DNA of 64,000 nucleotides from VFMC01 sp040398525 (GCA_040398525.1 JBBATY010000013.1:1-64000), one strand, 5' to 3'; shown: positions 56,664 to 64,000, counted from the stretch's first letter. Numbers and translations: made by a program. The notes: a model not told the origin generated them from the letters alone.

Positions 56664-57539
56664 GTGCTCACGCTCACACCGCTGCACACTGACTTCGGCG
56701 TGGAGGTGCACGACGTCGACCTGCGCGAGGTGACGTCGACGCACCTGTACCCGGCGTTGCGGACGGCGTTCGAGGAGCACTCACTGCTGCTGTTCCGCAG
56801 CCAGGCACTCGACGACGCCGCGCACCTGCGGTTCGCGAGCCTGTTCGGCCCGATCGAGGACCGTGCGAACGGGGCGATGGGCGCCACACCGCGCCTCGAC
56901 AACGTCAGCAACCTGCGCGACGACGGCACCGTGGCGCCACCGGACGACCTGCTCGCCCTCGACCTGATGGGCAACCAGTTGTGGCACACCGACAGCATCT
57001 TCCTGCCGGTGCCGGCGCTGGCCAACGTGCTCGCGGCACGTGTGCTGAGCAGCACCGGCGGCGAGACCCAGCTGTGCTCGACCCGGGCCGCCTGGCGCGA
57101 TCTGCCCGAGGCCCTGCGGAAGCGGGTCGACGGTGCCGTGCTGTGGCACCGTCTCGCCCACTCGCGACGCGACCTGTCGCCCGTGCTGGTGGAACGCCAC
57201 CGCGAACGCTTCCCCGACCAGGCATGGCGCTCGCTGTGGGTGAACCCGGTGAACGGTCGACCTGCGCTGTACCTCGCCTCGCACACGTTCGCCGTCGACG
57301 GCCTGCCCGACGACGAGGCCCAGCAGTTGATCGACGAGTTGATCGACGTCTGCACCCGGCCGGAGCGGGTGTACACCCACCATTGGCGAGTGGGCGACGT
57401 GCTCGTGTGGGACGAGCGGGCCACCCTCCATCGTGGCCGGCCGTGGCCCTACGACGAGGAGCGCACCCTGGCCAGCGTGTGCGTCTCGGCCGGCGAGGCC
57501 GATGGTGTGGCGAGCGTGCGTGTCGGCGAGGCCGGGTAG
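56664..57539 (+). CDS. TauD/TfdA-family 2-oxoglutarate dioxygenase
   Basis: A 291-residue Fe(II)/2-oxoglutarate dioxygenase. The iron triad is His-x-Asp in LWHTDSIF and the distal His in ATLHRGRPW; a 2-oxoglutarate-binding Arg lies in the same end (EERTLASV). TauD/TfdA members cleave sulfonates, aryloxyacetates or hydroxylate small acids. It starts 11 bp after the amidohydrolase stop (TAG at 56650, in TAGGAA) and is probably cotranscribed with it. GTG 56664 is the first usable start. Confidence 0.9.
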   Translation: MLTLTPLHTDFGVEVHDVDLREVTSTHLYPALRTAFEEHSLLLFRSQALDDAAHLRFASLFGPIEDRANGAMGATPRLDNVSNLRDDGTVAPPDDLLALDLMGNQLWHTDSIFLPVPALANVLAARVLSSTGGETQLCSTRAAWRDLPEALRKRVDGAVLWHRLAHSRRDLSPVLVERHRERFPDQAWRSLWVNPVNGRPALYLASHTFAVDGLPDDEAQQLIDELIDVCTRPERVYTHHWRVGDVLVWDERATLHRGRPWPYDEERTLASVCVSAGEADGVASVRVGEAG

Positions 57540-57540
57540 A

Positions 57541-57563
57541 CCGCTACTGCCTGCCGCTACTGT
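57541..57563 (+). promoter_or_regulatory. Tandem 9-bp repeat with -10 box before TetR gene
   Basis: CCGCTACTG occurs at 57541-57549 and 57554-57562 (13-bp period). The second copy forms TACTGT (57558-57563), 9 nt before ATG 57573. The first copy would supply an alternative TACTGC. Confidence 0.45.
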
Positions 57564-57572
57564 CGACAGGCG

Positions 57573-58115
57573 ATGGGCCATCGGCACTCCAAGGACGAGA
57601 TGCTCGCAGCAGCGGCCGATGTGGCGCGCGCCGACGGCCTCGCCGGGCTGACCTTCGCCAAGGTGGCCGCGCGGCTCGGCACCAGCGACCGGATGGTCGT
57701 CTACTACTTCCCGACGAAGGCGACGCTCGAGGAGGAGGTGGCTCGCGCCCTCGGCGCCGAGTTGATGGCCGTGCTCGATCGAGCGTTCGGCAGCGATCGG
57801 CGCCCCGCCGACGACCTGTTCCGTGCTGCGTGGAAGGTGCTCGCCACGCCGAAGGTCGACCCCACCTTCCGGCTGTTCCTCGAACTGGTCGGCCAGGCCA
57901 GCTCGCGCCGTGCGCCCTACGACCGGCTGGCCGCGGAGATGCTGCGCGTGTGGTCGGAGTGGCTCGCCGAGCGGGTCGACGCGCCGAGCCGCGCCCAGCG
58001 CCTGTCGAGCGCGTTGGGGCTCATCGCCCGGCTCGACGGGTTGTTGCTGGTGCGGCTCACGCTGGGGTCGAAGGAGGCCCAGCGGGCGTTCGAGGCGATG
58101 GCCCGCGGCGCGTAG
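57573..58115 (+). CDS. TetR-family transcriptional regulator
   Basis: A 180-residue regulator. Helix-turn-helix: LAGLTFAKVAARLGTSDRMV then VYYFPTKATLEEEV. Short C-terminal ligand domain. It converges on the alpha/beta-hydrolase gene at 58142; an inverted repeat over that gene's promoter (59045-59064) is a candidate target. It could equally control the upstream TauD gene or itself. Confidence 0.9.
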   Translation: MGHRHSKDEMLAAAADVARADGLAGLTFAKVAARLGTSDRMVVYYFPTKATLEEEVARALGAELMAVLDRAFGSDRRPADDLFRAAWKVLATPKVDPTFRLFLELVGQASSRRAPYDRLAAEMLRVWSEWLAERVDAPSRAQRLSSALGLIARLDGLLLVRLTLGSKEAQRAFEAMARGA

Positions 58116-58141
58116 CCGGGCTGCGTCGGCCGTCGCGCAGC

Positions 58142-59017
58142 TCAGCCCTTCAGGACCGCAAGCAGCGCGGCAGCCACCTCGGCCGGCTTCTCCTCGTGGG
58201 AGAAGGTTCCGGCATCGTCGATGACCGCGAGCTTGGCGTCGGGGAAGCTGCCCACCATCTCCTCGGCCCGCTTCGCCGGGAAGAACACATCGTGGCGGCC
58301 CCACACCAACTGCACCGGTGCGGTGATCGCTCGGTGCACCTCGCCGAGCCGCTCGATGTAGGCCGTGTCGAAGCTGCGCAGCAGGGTGGCCTGCACCCGC
58401 TGCTGGTCGCGTGACGAGCCGAGCGGGCGCAGGAAGAACTCGTCGAACTCGCCGTCCATGAAGCTCCGGTCGTGGAAGGCCGCGCCGAACACGGCGCGCC
58501 GCCGCCAGATCCACCGCGACCTGGCCACCAGGCCGAGGGCGCGCCCGAGCCCGGGGGTGTACTTGGCGAGCAGGAATGATCGGAAGCGCAGACTGAGGCG
58601 CAGCTGTTCGGTGTCGATCAGCCCGACGGCGCGGACCCGGGGATCTCCGGCCACGGCGTGCCTGACGAACAGTCCACCGCTGTCGTGGCCCACCACGGCG
58701 AGCCGCTCGACACCCAGGTCGTCGATCACTCGCTGGATGGCGGTGACGTGGCTGCCGATGGTGAGCTTCGTCGCCGGGTCGAAGCGGCTGGCGCCGGCGC
58801 CGGGGAGGTCGATCACGTGGCAGGTGACGTGCGGCGTGAGGTGAGGGAGCAGCGAGCGGAACGTGGCCCCGCTGACGGGCCAACCGTGCACGAACAGCAC
58901 ATCGGGCCCGCTGCCGGCGCGACGGTAGGCGACGGCGCTGCCACCACCGACGTCGATCCAGCGTTCCGGTGGCTGGCGGAACAGGTCGGAGGCCTGCTGG
59001 GGGGTGAGTGCGCTCAT
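58142..59017 (-). CDS. Alpha/beta hydrolase with Asp nucleophile (dehalogenase/epoxide-hydrolase type)
   Basis: A 291-residue hydrolase. Oxyanion segment FVHGWPVSG, nucleophile elbow VGHDSGGLF with Asp, cap domain (about 130-205), and a final His near TFSHEEKPAE. This matches haloalkane or fluoroacetate dehalogenases and epoxide hydrolases. The ATG at 59017 is preceded by GAGGAG. A 20-bp inverted repeat overlaps the likely -10 region (TACAAC), and a TetR gene converges on it. Substrate unknown. Confidence 0.87.
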   Translation of the reverse strand: MSALTPQQASDLFRQPPERWIDVGGGSAVAYRRAGSGPDVLFVHGWPVSGATFRSLLPHLTPHVTCHVIDLPGAGASRFDPATKLTIGSHVTAIQRVIDDLGVERLAVVGHDSGGLFVRHAVAGDPRVRAVGLIDTEQLRLSLRFRSFLLAKYTPGLGRALGLVARSRWIWRRRAVFGAAFHDRSFMDGEFDEFFLRPLGSSRDQQRVQATLLRSFDTAYIERLGEVHRAITAPVQLVWGRHDVFFPAKRAEEMVGSFPDAKLAVIDDAGTFSHEEKPAEVAAALLAVLKG

Positions 59018-59044
59018 CGGTGCTCCTCGGTCCGTTCGCGGGAT

Positions 59045-59064
59045 GTTGTAGTGAACGCTACAAC
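59045..59064 (-). promoter_or_regulatory. Inverted-repeat operator candidate
   Basis: GTTGTAG (59045-59051) and CTACAAC (59058-59064) are exact complements separated by 6 bp, 28 bp before the hydrolase ATG. The size and symmetry fit a TetR dimer site, and the repeat covers TACAAC, a possible -10 box. Confidence 0.5.
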
Positions 59065-59085
59065 AACGCGACCGATAGCCCGACG

Positions 59086-59358
59086 TCAGGTTGCGCTGGT
59101 GACCATCCGCTCGAACACGAACTCGTGCTTCAGGAACGAGGTCTCGCGCTCGTGGCCGGGCACCGGGGCGATGAGCGGCGACATCTGGATCAGCCGCCAG
59201 CCATCGCGCAACGCGTCGACCCCGGTGGCGTACGGCGGGTCGTCGGGCACGCCCGGTCCGGCCCCGTCGGCGCCGTCGAAGAAGCTCCAGCCCAGCACCC
59301 GGCTGTCGAGCGACGAGCTCGCCAGCCACATCATCAACACCTGCTGCCGGTCGCTCAT
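59086..59358 (-). CDS. 90-residue protein paired with PhyH-like dioxygenase
   Basis: Begins QVLMMWLASSSLDSRVLGWS then FFDG, and continues PDDPPYATGVDALRDGWRLI; ends LKHEFVFERMVTS. It is a compact soluble protein with no signal or membrane helix. The ATG is 10 nt after the stop of the dioxygenase gene, so they are cotranscribed. The regular spacing of charged and aromatic residues looks like a conserved family, but I do not recognise a function. Confidence 0.65.
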   Translation of the reverse strand: MSDRQQVLMMWLASSSLDSRVLGWSFFDGADGAGPGVPDDPPYATGVDALRDGWRLIQMSPLIAPVPGHERETSFLKHEFVFERMVTSAT

Positions 59359-59368
59359 GACGGCGTGC

Positions 59369-60283
59369 TCACGACGACGCCAGCGCGGCGCGGCGCTCGG
59401 TTCGGGTGAGGTACCAGTCGACGTCGAAGCCGGTGTCGCCGGTGAGGTGGCGCCACAGCGTGGCGCGCTGCACGGTCTCGAGCCGGTTGACCGATGGCTC
59501 GTACCACGGCTCGCTGCGGCGCAGCTCGGCCGCCACGGTGCCCGGCTCCATGCGGGCGAACATGTGGTCGTCGGCTCGGTTGCGGGCCTCGAGGTCGCGC
59601 GTGTCCCACAGCCGCACCTGCGGCTCGGTGGGGTTGAGGCGCAGCTTGCCCATCACCCGGTCGCGGCTGCCGTGGTTGGGCGCACCGGCGTGCCACAGGC
59701 CCTGGTGGAAGATCACCACCGTGCCGGCTGCACCGCTGAAGTACTCCTCGCCGGCGAGGTGGTGGTAGCGGGCGACATCGTCCATGTTCACCCGCCGCAG
59801 GTGGCTGCCCGGCACGAACCGGGTGCCCCCCTCGCGAGGTGCGACGTCGTGGGGGAACCAGAACAGCTGGATGTCGAACGCGAGCCCCTCGTCGATGATC
59901 GCGTCGCAGTGCAGGCCCTGGGCGTTCAGGTCGCCGGCGACCTTGATGTGCACGAAATGGTGGTCGACCACCGGCGCCGAGCCCACCAGTGAGGCAATTG
60001 CGCCCGCGACTGCCGGCACGCGGACCATCCGCCCGAACGCCGAGTCAGGTGCATAGGCGTCGTGCAGCGGCGTGCCCGAGCGGGGCAGCTCGGGGCCGTC
60101 GTGGTCGGCGCTCTGGCCGCTGGCGACGCCGCGGAACTCGTCGAGCCACGACCGGTAGAGCGAGGGCAGCTCGTCGAGCGCTTGGCGGTTGATCTCGTCG
60201 GGCACGATGGCGTCGAGGCGCAAGAAGCCGCGGGCGACGAACGAGGCCATCTGGTCGGTGGTCAGCAGTGGCAGATCGCCCAT
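59369..60283 (-). CDS. Phytanoyl-CoA dioxygenase (PhyH) family protein
   Basis: A 304-residue Fe(II)/2-oxoglutarate oxygenase. Iron ligands: His-x-Asp in GLHCDAIIDEG and a distal His in GLWHAGAPNHGSRDR with the 2-oxoglutarate Arg just after. N-terminal TTDQMASFVARGFLRLDAIV is the usual PhyH start. ATG 60283 follows GGGGG (60293-60297) by 9 nt; ATG 60292 would abut it. A 90-residue gene follows in the same operon. Divergent from the carboxylesterase gene. Confidence 0.9.
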   Translation of the reverse strand: MGDLPLLTTDQMASFVARGFLRLDAIVPDEINRQALDELPSLYRSWLDEFRGVASGQSADHDGPELPRSGTPLHDAYAPDSAFGRMVRVPAVAGAIASLVGSAPVVDHHFVHIKVAGDLNAQGLHCDAIIDEGLAFDIQLFWFPHDVAPREGGTRFVPGSHLRRVNMDDVARYHHLAGEEYFSGAAGTVVIFHQGLWHAGAPNHGSRDRVMGKLRLNPTEPQVRLWDTRDLEARNRADDHMFARMEPGTVAAELRRSEPWYEPSVNRLETVQRATLWRHLTGDTGFDVDWYLTRTERRAALASS

Positions 60284-60467
60284 TCGGCACATCCCCCTCG
60301 AGTGCGTGTGGTCGTCGTAGTCAACCACAGCGGCACCGGGGTTCAACCGCCTCTGCTGCCCCACGCGGTGACCAGCGTCGTCCCGACGACTCAGCCGACG
60401 CGGCTGGGCCACGCTGGCGACGCAGTTCACCCCGACGGCCGCCTGAGCAGAGCCGACCCGCCGCGCC

Positions 60468-60473
60468 TACTGT
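60468..60473 (+). promoter_or_regulatory. -10 box TACTGT for leaderless carboxylesterase
   Basis: TACTGT ends 7 nt before GTG 60481. Confidence 0.55.
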
Positions 60474-60480
60474 GCCCCGC

Positions 60481-61851
60481 GTGACTTCCGACGTCCGCTC
60501 CCACCTGGGCATCCGCTACGCGACCGCTGCCCGCTTCGAACCGCCGGTGATGGTGCCCTACCACCCCGGCCAGCACGCCGACGACACCGTCGGCGCGACC
60601 TGCCCACAGGTGCCCGGCATGCTCGAGCGGTTGCTCGGCATCGAGGCCTCGTCGATGGACGAGGACTGCCTGTTCCTGAACGTCTTCCGCCCGGCCGACG
60701 CCACGCCTGCATCGAAGTTGCCGGTGCTCGTGTGGATCCACGGCGGCGCCTACCTCAACGGATCTGGCTCGATCGCCTGGTACGAAGGCAGCCGTCTCGC
60801 GGCTCGCGGTCAGGTGGTGGTGGCGATCAACTACCGGCTCGGCGCGCTCGGCTACCTCGGCGGTGGCAACTGGGGCACCCTCGACCAGATCTGTGCGCTC
60901 GAATGGGTGCGCGACCACATCGTCGCCTTCGGCGGCGACGCCGGCAACGTGACGATCTTCGGCGAGTCCGCCGGTGGCTCGGCCGTGCTCTCGCTGCTGG
61001 CCGCGCCGGGCGCCGAGGGCCTGTTCCACCGGGTGTGGTCGATGAGCCCGTCGATCAACCAGCTGCGCACCCTCGAACGGGCCGAGGAGTGGGCGCAGGC
61101 GTTCTTCGAGGCAGCGGGCGTGGACGGCCTCGACGAGGCGCGTGCGCTGTCGGTCGAGCAGATCCTGGCGGCGCAGACCCAGGTGATGGCGATGCCCAAC
61201 ACCGGCTACGACATGTTCAGCCCGGCGGCCGGGGGAGCAGGACTCGGCGACGACATCCTCGGTGCCGCAGCGGCGAGCCCGGTGCCGGTGTGCCTCGGCA
61301 CCAACCGCGACGAGAGCCTGCTGTTCCTGGCCTTCGACCCTGCGCTGGCCGGTGCCGGCGAGGACCGCTGGGTCGACTACCTCGAGCGGCAGTTCGGCGA
61401 GGTCGCGCCGGCAGCGCGCGCCGCATACGAAGCTGCTCGGCCCGGCGCCCCGACCGTGGCGCTCATCGCTGCAGTGCAGACCGATGCCACGTTCCGCAGG
61501 CCCGCCCAGCGCCTGGCCGAGGCGCGCTCGCGTGCCGGCACGCCCACCTGGATGTACTGGTTCACCTGGGCCTCGCCGGCGCTCGGCGGCATCCTCGGCT
61601 CGGCCCATGCCCTCGACATCCCGTTCGCGTTCGACAACGTGCACGCCTCCGGCGCGGAGATGATGCTCGGCGACGGGCCCGAGCTGGCCTGCCTGGCCGC
61701 CCGCTTCGCCGACGAGATTGCCGCCTTCGCGGCCGGCGGTGCAGCCTCGTGGCAGGCGTTCGACACCGAGCAGCGGGCCACGATGCGCTTCGACGCCACG
61801 TTCGAGATGCTCCACGACCCCGAGCCCGAACTGCGGGCGCTGCACCACTGA
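60481..61851 (+). CDS. Type-B carboxylesterase
   Basis: A 456-residue esterase. SSMDEDCLFLNVFRP is the type-B signature, WIHGGAYLNGS the oxyanion hole, FGESAGGSAV the nucleophile Ser, and SAHALDIPFAFDN carries the catalytic His; the acid is in GTNRDESLLF. Cytosolic by lack of a signal peptide. GTG 60481 is supported by TACTGT at leaderless spacing. Short relative to ~500-residue members. A DUF1330 gene lies 32 bp downstream with its own -10 box. Confidence 0.92.
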   Translation: MTSDVRSHLGIRYATAARFEPPVMVPYHPGQHADDTVGATCPQVPGMLERLLGIEASSMDEDCLFLNVFRPADATPASKLPVLVWIHGGAYLNGSGSIAWYEGSRLAARGQVVVAINYRLGALGYLGGGNWGTLDQICALEWVRDHIVAFGGDAGNVTIFGESAGGSAVLSLLAAPGAEGLFHRVWSMSPSINQLRTLERAEEWAQAFFEAAGVDGLDEARALSVEQILAAQTQVMAMPNTGYDMFSPAAGGAGLGDDILGAAAASPVPVCLGTNRDESLLFLAFDPALAGAGEDRWVDYLERQFGEVAPAARAAYEAARPGAPTVALIAAVQTDATFRRPAQRLAEARSRAGTPTWMYWFTWASPALGGILGSAHALDIPFAFDNVHASGAEMMLGDGPELACLAARFADEIAAFAAGGAASWQAFDTEQRATMRFDATFEMLHDPEPELRALHH

Positions 61852-61870
61852 CGGCGCACCTCGCCGGGGC

Positions 61871-61876
61871 TACTGT
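61871..61876 (+). promoter_or_regulatory. -10 box TACTGT for DUF1330 gene
   Basis: TACTGT ends 7 nt before GTG 61884, identical in hexamer and spacing to the carboxylesterase promoter. Confidence 0.5.
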
Positions 61877-61883
61877 CCCACCC

Positions 61884-62177
61884 GTGCCTGCCTACATCGT
61901 CTACCAAGCCGACGTCCACGACCCCGAGCAGTACGCGAAGTACATCGCCGAGGCCGGCCCCGCCGTGCGGGCCGCCGGCGGCACCTACCTGGTGCGCGGT
62001 GGCGAGGTCGAGGTGCTCGAGGGCGAGCCGCCGTCCGGCCGCACCGTGCTGATCGAGTTCCCCACCATGGAGCAGGCGGTCACGTTCTTCCGCGGGCCCG
62101 TGTACTCGCGCATCCGCGAGCTGCGAGTGCCGGCGGCGAATGCCCGATCGTTCGTGGTGAACGGGGTCGAGCTCTGA
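61884..62177 (+). CDS. DUF1330 family protein
   Basis: A 97-residue ferredoxin-fold protein. AYIVYQADVHDPEQYAKYIA and EGEPPSGRTVLIEFPTMEQA are the family pattern; the C-terminal half reads FRGPVYSRIRELRVPAA. DUF1330 proteins resemble ABM-type small monooxygenases, with no firm function known. It is followed by the aldo/keto reductase gene. Confidence 0.88.
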   Translation: MPAYIVYQADVHDPEQYAKYIAEAGPAVRAAGGTYLVRGGEVEVLEGEPPSGRTVLIEFPTMEQAVTFFRGPVYSRIRELRVPAANARSFVVNGVEL

Positions 62178-62194
62178 CGTCGCCCGCAGGCGAC

Positions 62195-63175
62195 GTGGGC
62201 GGGCGCAGCAGTTCGTCCGCTCGGCGTCGTCTGGGTCGGCGCGGCCCGGAGGTGACCCGGCTGGGCCTCGGGTGCGCGCCGCTCGGCAACCTCTTCCAGG
62301 CCGTCGCCGACGACGACGCGGTGGCGACCGTCGACGCGGCGTGGGACGCCGGGTGGAGGCTGTTCGACACGGCGCCGCTCTACGGCCACGGGCTGTCCGA
62401 GCGGCGCCTCGGTGCAGCGCTCGCCGGCCGGCCGCGCGACGAGTACGTGCTCAGCACCAAGGTCGGTCGGTTGCTGCGCCCACCGGCTGCCGGTTCGACG
62501 GTCGAGACGATCTTCGTCGACGCGCCCGACCTCGACCCCGTGTTCGCCTACTCGCGCGACGCCGTGCTGCGTTCGATCGACGAGAGCCTCGAACGTCTGG
62601 GTGTCGACCGGATCGACGTGGTGCACGTCCACGACCCCGACGACCACGAGCAAGCCGCGCTCGACGGGGCCTTCCCGGCGCTGATCGAGCTCCGCGAGCA
62701 GGGTGTCGTCGGTGCCATCGGCTGCGGCATGAACCAGTGGCAGATGCTCGATCGGTTCGTCGACCGGGTCGACCTCGACTGCGTGCTGCTCGCCGGCAGG
62801 TACACCCTGCTCGACCCGAGTGGCGGCGACGAGCTGCTGCCGCACTGCCTCGACCGTGGTGTGGGAGTGGTGATCGGCGGGGTGTTCAACAGCGGCCTGC
62901 TCGCCGCCCCCGACGAGCGGGCGACCTACGACTACGCCTCGGCACCCATCCACCTGGTCGCGCAGGCCCGGGCGATGGCGCAGGTGTGCACGGCGCACGG
63001 CGTGTCGCTCACCGCCGCGGCGCTGCAGTTCGCGCTGGCCCATCCGGCCGTCACGTCGGTGCTCGTCGGCGCCCGCAGCGCAGCAGAGGTGCGCTCGGAT
63101 GCGACTGCTGCTGCAGAAGCGCTCCCCGACGACCTCTGGGCCGAACTGGCCGACGCTCGTCGCGGCGCGGCCTAG
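62195..63175 (+). CDS. Aldo/keto reductase
   Basis: A 326-residue TIM-barrel NAD(P)H oxidoreductase. N-terminal RRRLGRRGPEVTRLGLGCAP is the family hairpin, catalytic Asp and Tyr in FDTAPLYGHG, Lys in LSTKVGRL and His in VVHVHDPDD. Relatives include D-threo-aldose and L-fucose dehydrogenases. GTG 62195 was chosen since the hairpin must be included; no -10 or Shine-Dalgarno is clear. It ends 25 bp from the convergent PA14 gene. Confidence 0.88.
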   Translation: MGGRSSSSARRRLGRRGPEVTRLGLGCAPLGNLFQAVADDDAVATVDAAWDAGWRLFDTAPLYGHGLSERRLGAALAGRPRDEYVLSTKVGRLLRPPAAGSTVETIFVDAPDLDPVFAYSRDAVLRSIDESLERLGVDRIDVVHVHDPDDHEQAALDGAFPALIELREQGVVGAIGCGMNQWQMLDRFVDRVDLDCVLLAGRYTLLDPSGGDELLPHCLDRGVGVVIGGVFNSGLLAAPDERATYDYASAPIHLVAQARAMAQVCTAHGVSLTAAALQFALAHPAVTSVLVGARSAAEVRSDATAAAEALPDDLWAELADARRGAA

Positions 63176-63200
63176 GGCCGGCCGCTCGCGGTCGGGGGCG

Positions 63201-64000
63201 TCACTCGCCCGGCGTCACCGACGCCGAGATCCGCGCGTTCCCGGTGCTCTCGTAGAACTCGATCACGATCGTGTGGTTGCCGGCGGTGAGGGTCCGGGTG
63301 ATGACGTTCGTCGTGTACTCGCGGTTGGTCCACCAGGCGCTGTTCGAGACGAGGGTGCCGTTGATGTAGAGGCGGAAGCCGTCGCCCGACCCGATCACGA
63401 AGTCCCACGGCCCGGCGCCGAAGTACATCGTCCGTGTCCACCGAGCCGAGAAGTTGTCGCTGTTGACGAGCGGGTCCGGTGAGGCGGTGCCCCAGTCGAA
63501 GTTGGGGTACGACGAGGTCTCGTTGCGGCAGCGGCGGATGGTGTTGAAGTTGGTGCCGTTGAAGTACTCGGCCTTCCATCCGGTGATCGTGGGGCACGTC
63601 GACGGTGGAATCGTGGTGGTGGTCGTCGTGGTGGAGGTGCTCGTCGTGGTGGTCGGCGGTGGGGAGGGTGCCACCGAGTACGAGATGCGACCTGGCCCAC
63701 CGCTCTCGAAGTACTCGATCCGGATGGTGTGCATGCCGGCGGTGAGGGTGCGGGTCAACGGGTCGATCGTGTAGCCGCGGCCCCACCAGCTGTTGAGCAC
63801 GAGCACGTTGTCGATGTAGAGCCGCACGCCGTCGTCGGAGCCGATCTCGAAGTCGTACGAGCCGGCGTCGAAGTAGCGGGTGTTGGTCCAGCGAGCACTC
63901 CAGCCGTCGGCTGGTGTCCACGTCGAGCCGGACCCGGAACCGAAGTCGCGGTTCGGTCCCGTGGTCTCGTTGCGGCACTCGCGCAGGATGTCGAGGTTGT
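63201..64000 (-). CDS. PA14-domain surface protein, 5' end outside window
   Basis: At least 266 residues of a larger protein whose start lies beyond the right edge. Two PA14-like repeats, each with the pattern (I/L)-R-C-R-N-E-T, F-x-A-R-W-T-x-T, DF-x-IGS-x-DG-x-RLYI, TRTLTAG-x-HTI, IE-(F/Y)-(Y/F)-E-S, are joined by a linker of Thr runs (PPTTTTSTSTTTTTTTIPPS). The repeats carry matching CRNET motifs. PA14 domains bind carbohydrates, so adhesion or polysaccharide binding on the outside is likely. The C-terminus ends directly after the second repeat (ISASVTPGE), with no anchor. Confidence 0.85.
   Translation of the reverse strand, partial: NLDILRECRNETTGPNRDFGSGSGSTWTPADGWSARWTNTRYFDAGSYDFEIGSDDGVRLYIDNVLVLNSWWGRGYTIDPLTRTLTAGMHTIRIEYFESGGPGRISYSVAPSPPPTTTTSTSTTTTTTTIPPSTCPTITGWKAEYFNGTNFNTIRRCRNETSSYPNFDWGTASPDPLVNSDNFSARWTRTMYFGAGPWDFVIGSGDGFRLYINGTLVSNSAWWTNREYTTNVITRTLTAGNHTIVIEFYESTGNARISASVTPGE

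Overview
The window is high-GC, densely packed DNA in which many genes overlap by ATGA or GTGA. It appears to come from an actinobacterium. The gene content (mycofactocin genes, NDMA-dependent alcohol dehydrogenases, F420-type LLM oxidoreductase, many acyl-CoA, Rieske and SDR genes, LCP and L,D-transpeptidase wall enzymes) and the promoter style suggest an Ilumatobacter-like member of the Acidimicrobiia, but that placement is an inference. The sequence is a draft: a 100-N scaffold gap lies at 10159-10258, and genes are cut at both ends (groEL at the left, a PA14-domain protein at the right).

Layout. 1-3.8 kb: end of groEL, a PilZ protein and small genes, and a Nudix hydrolase. 3.8-7.45 kb: a secreted phospholipase A2 and a ribD-ribBA-ribH operon under an FMN riboswitch. 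7.4-15 kb: a PLP decarboxylase, an epoxide-hydrolase-like enzyme, the gap, guaA, a secreted NlpC/P60 hydrolase, and a phosphotransferase with a dienelactone hydrolase. 15.1-22.8 kb: a minus-strand catabolic block (acyl-CoA synthetase, VOC, pirin, HAD, SDR, aminotransferase, old-yellow-enzyme). 22.9-28.1 kb: a mycofactocin locus (mftA-mftB-mftC) divergent from an NDMA-dependent alcohol dehydrogenase that runs into MoxR and VWA genes. 28.1-36.5 kb: LCP protein, a second NDMA-dependent dehydrogenase, a LysM L,D-transpeptidase, divergent valS/cysS, and a thioesterase. 36.5-43.1 kb: a kinase-like phosphotransferase, a large lipoprotein, an acyl-CoA dehydrogenase, then two toxin-antitoxin pairs lying between the dehydrogenase 3' end and a decayed second copy of that 3' end. 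43.1-63.2 kb: a catabolic region (dimethylglycine-dehydrogenase-like enzyme, two TetR regulators, SDRs, LLM oxidoreductase, P450, two Rieske oxygenases with a Rieske ferredoxin, VOC, NTF2-like proteins, amidohydrolase, TauD- and PhyH-type dioxygenases, carboxylesterase, aldo/keto reductase). 63.2-64 kb: a repeat-domain PA14 surface protein.

How the parts work together. MftA, MftB and MftC make the core of the redox cofactor mycofactocin, which NDMA-dependent dehydrogenases use to recycle their bound nicotinamide; two such dehydrogenases are present. The 46-63 kb genes look like uptake and ring or side-chain oxidation modules for an unidentified aromatic, terpenoid or steroid-like substrate.

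The most general signal is regulatory. At least 23 start codons have a TANNNT hexamer 6-10 nt upstream, the geometry of a -10 box driving a leaderless mRNA. Genes that lack it mostly carry a Shine-Dalgarno-like run, often GGGGG. In two places the TAG stop codon of one gene is itself the start of the next -10 box, and at 36.5 kb one ATGCTACGGT element appears to serve two divergent genes. No tRNA, rRNA, CRISPR array or transposase was seen.
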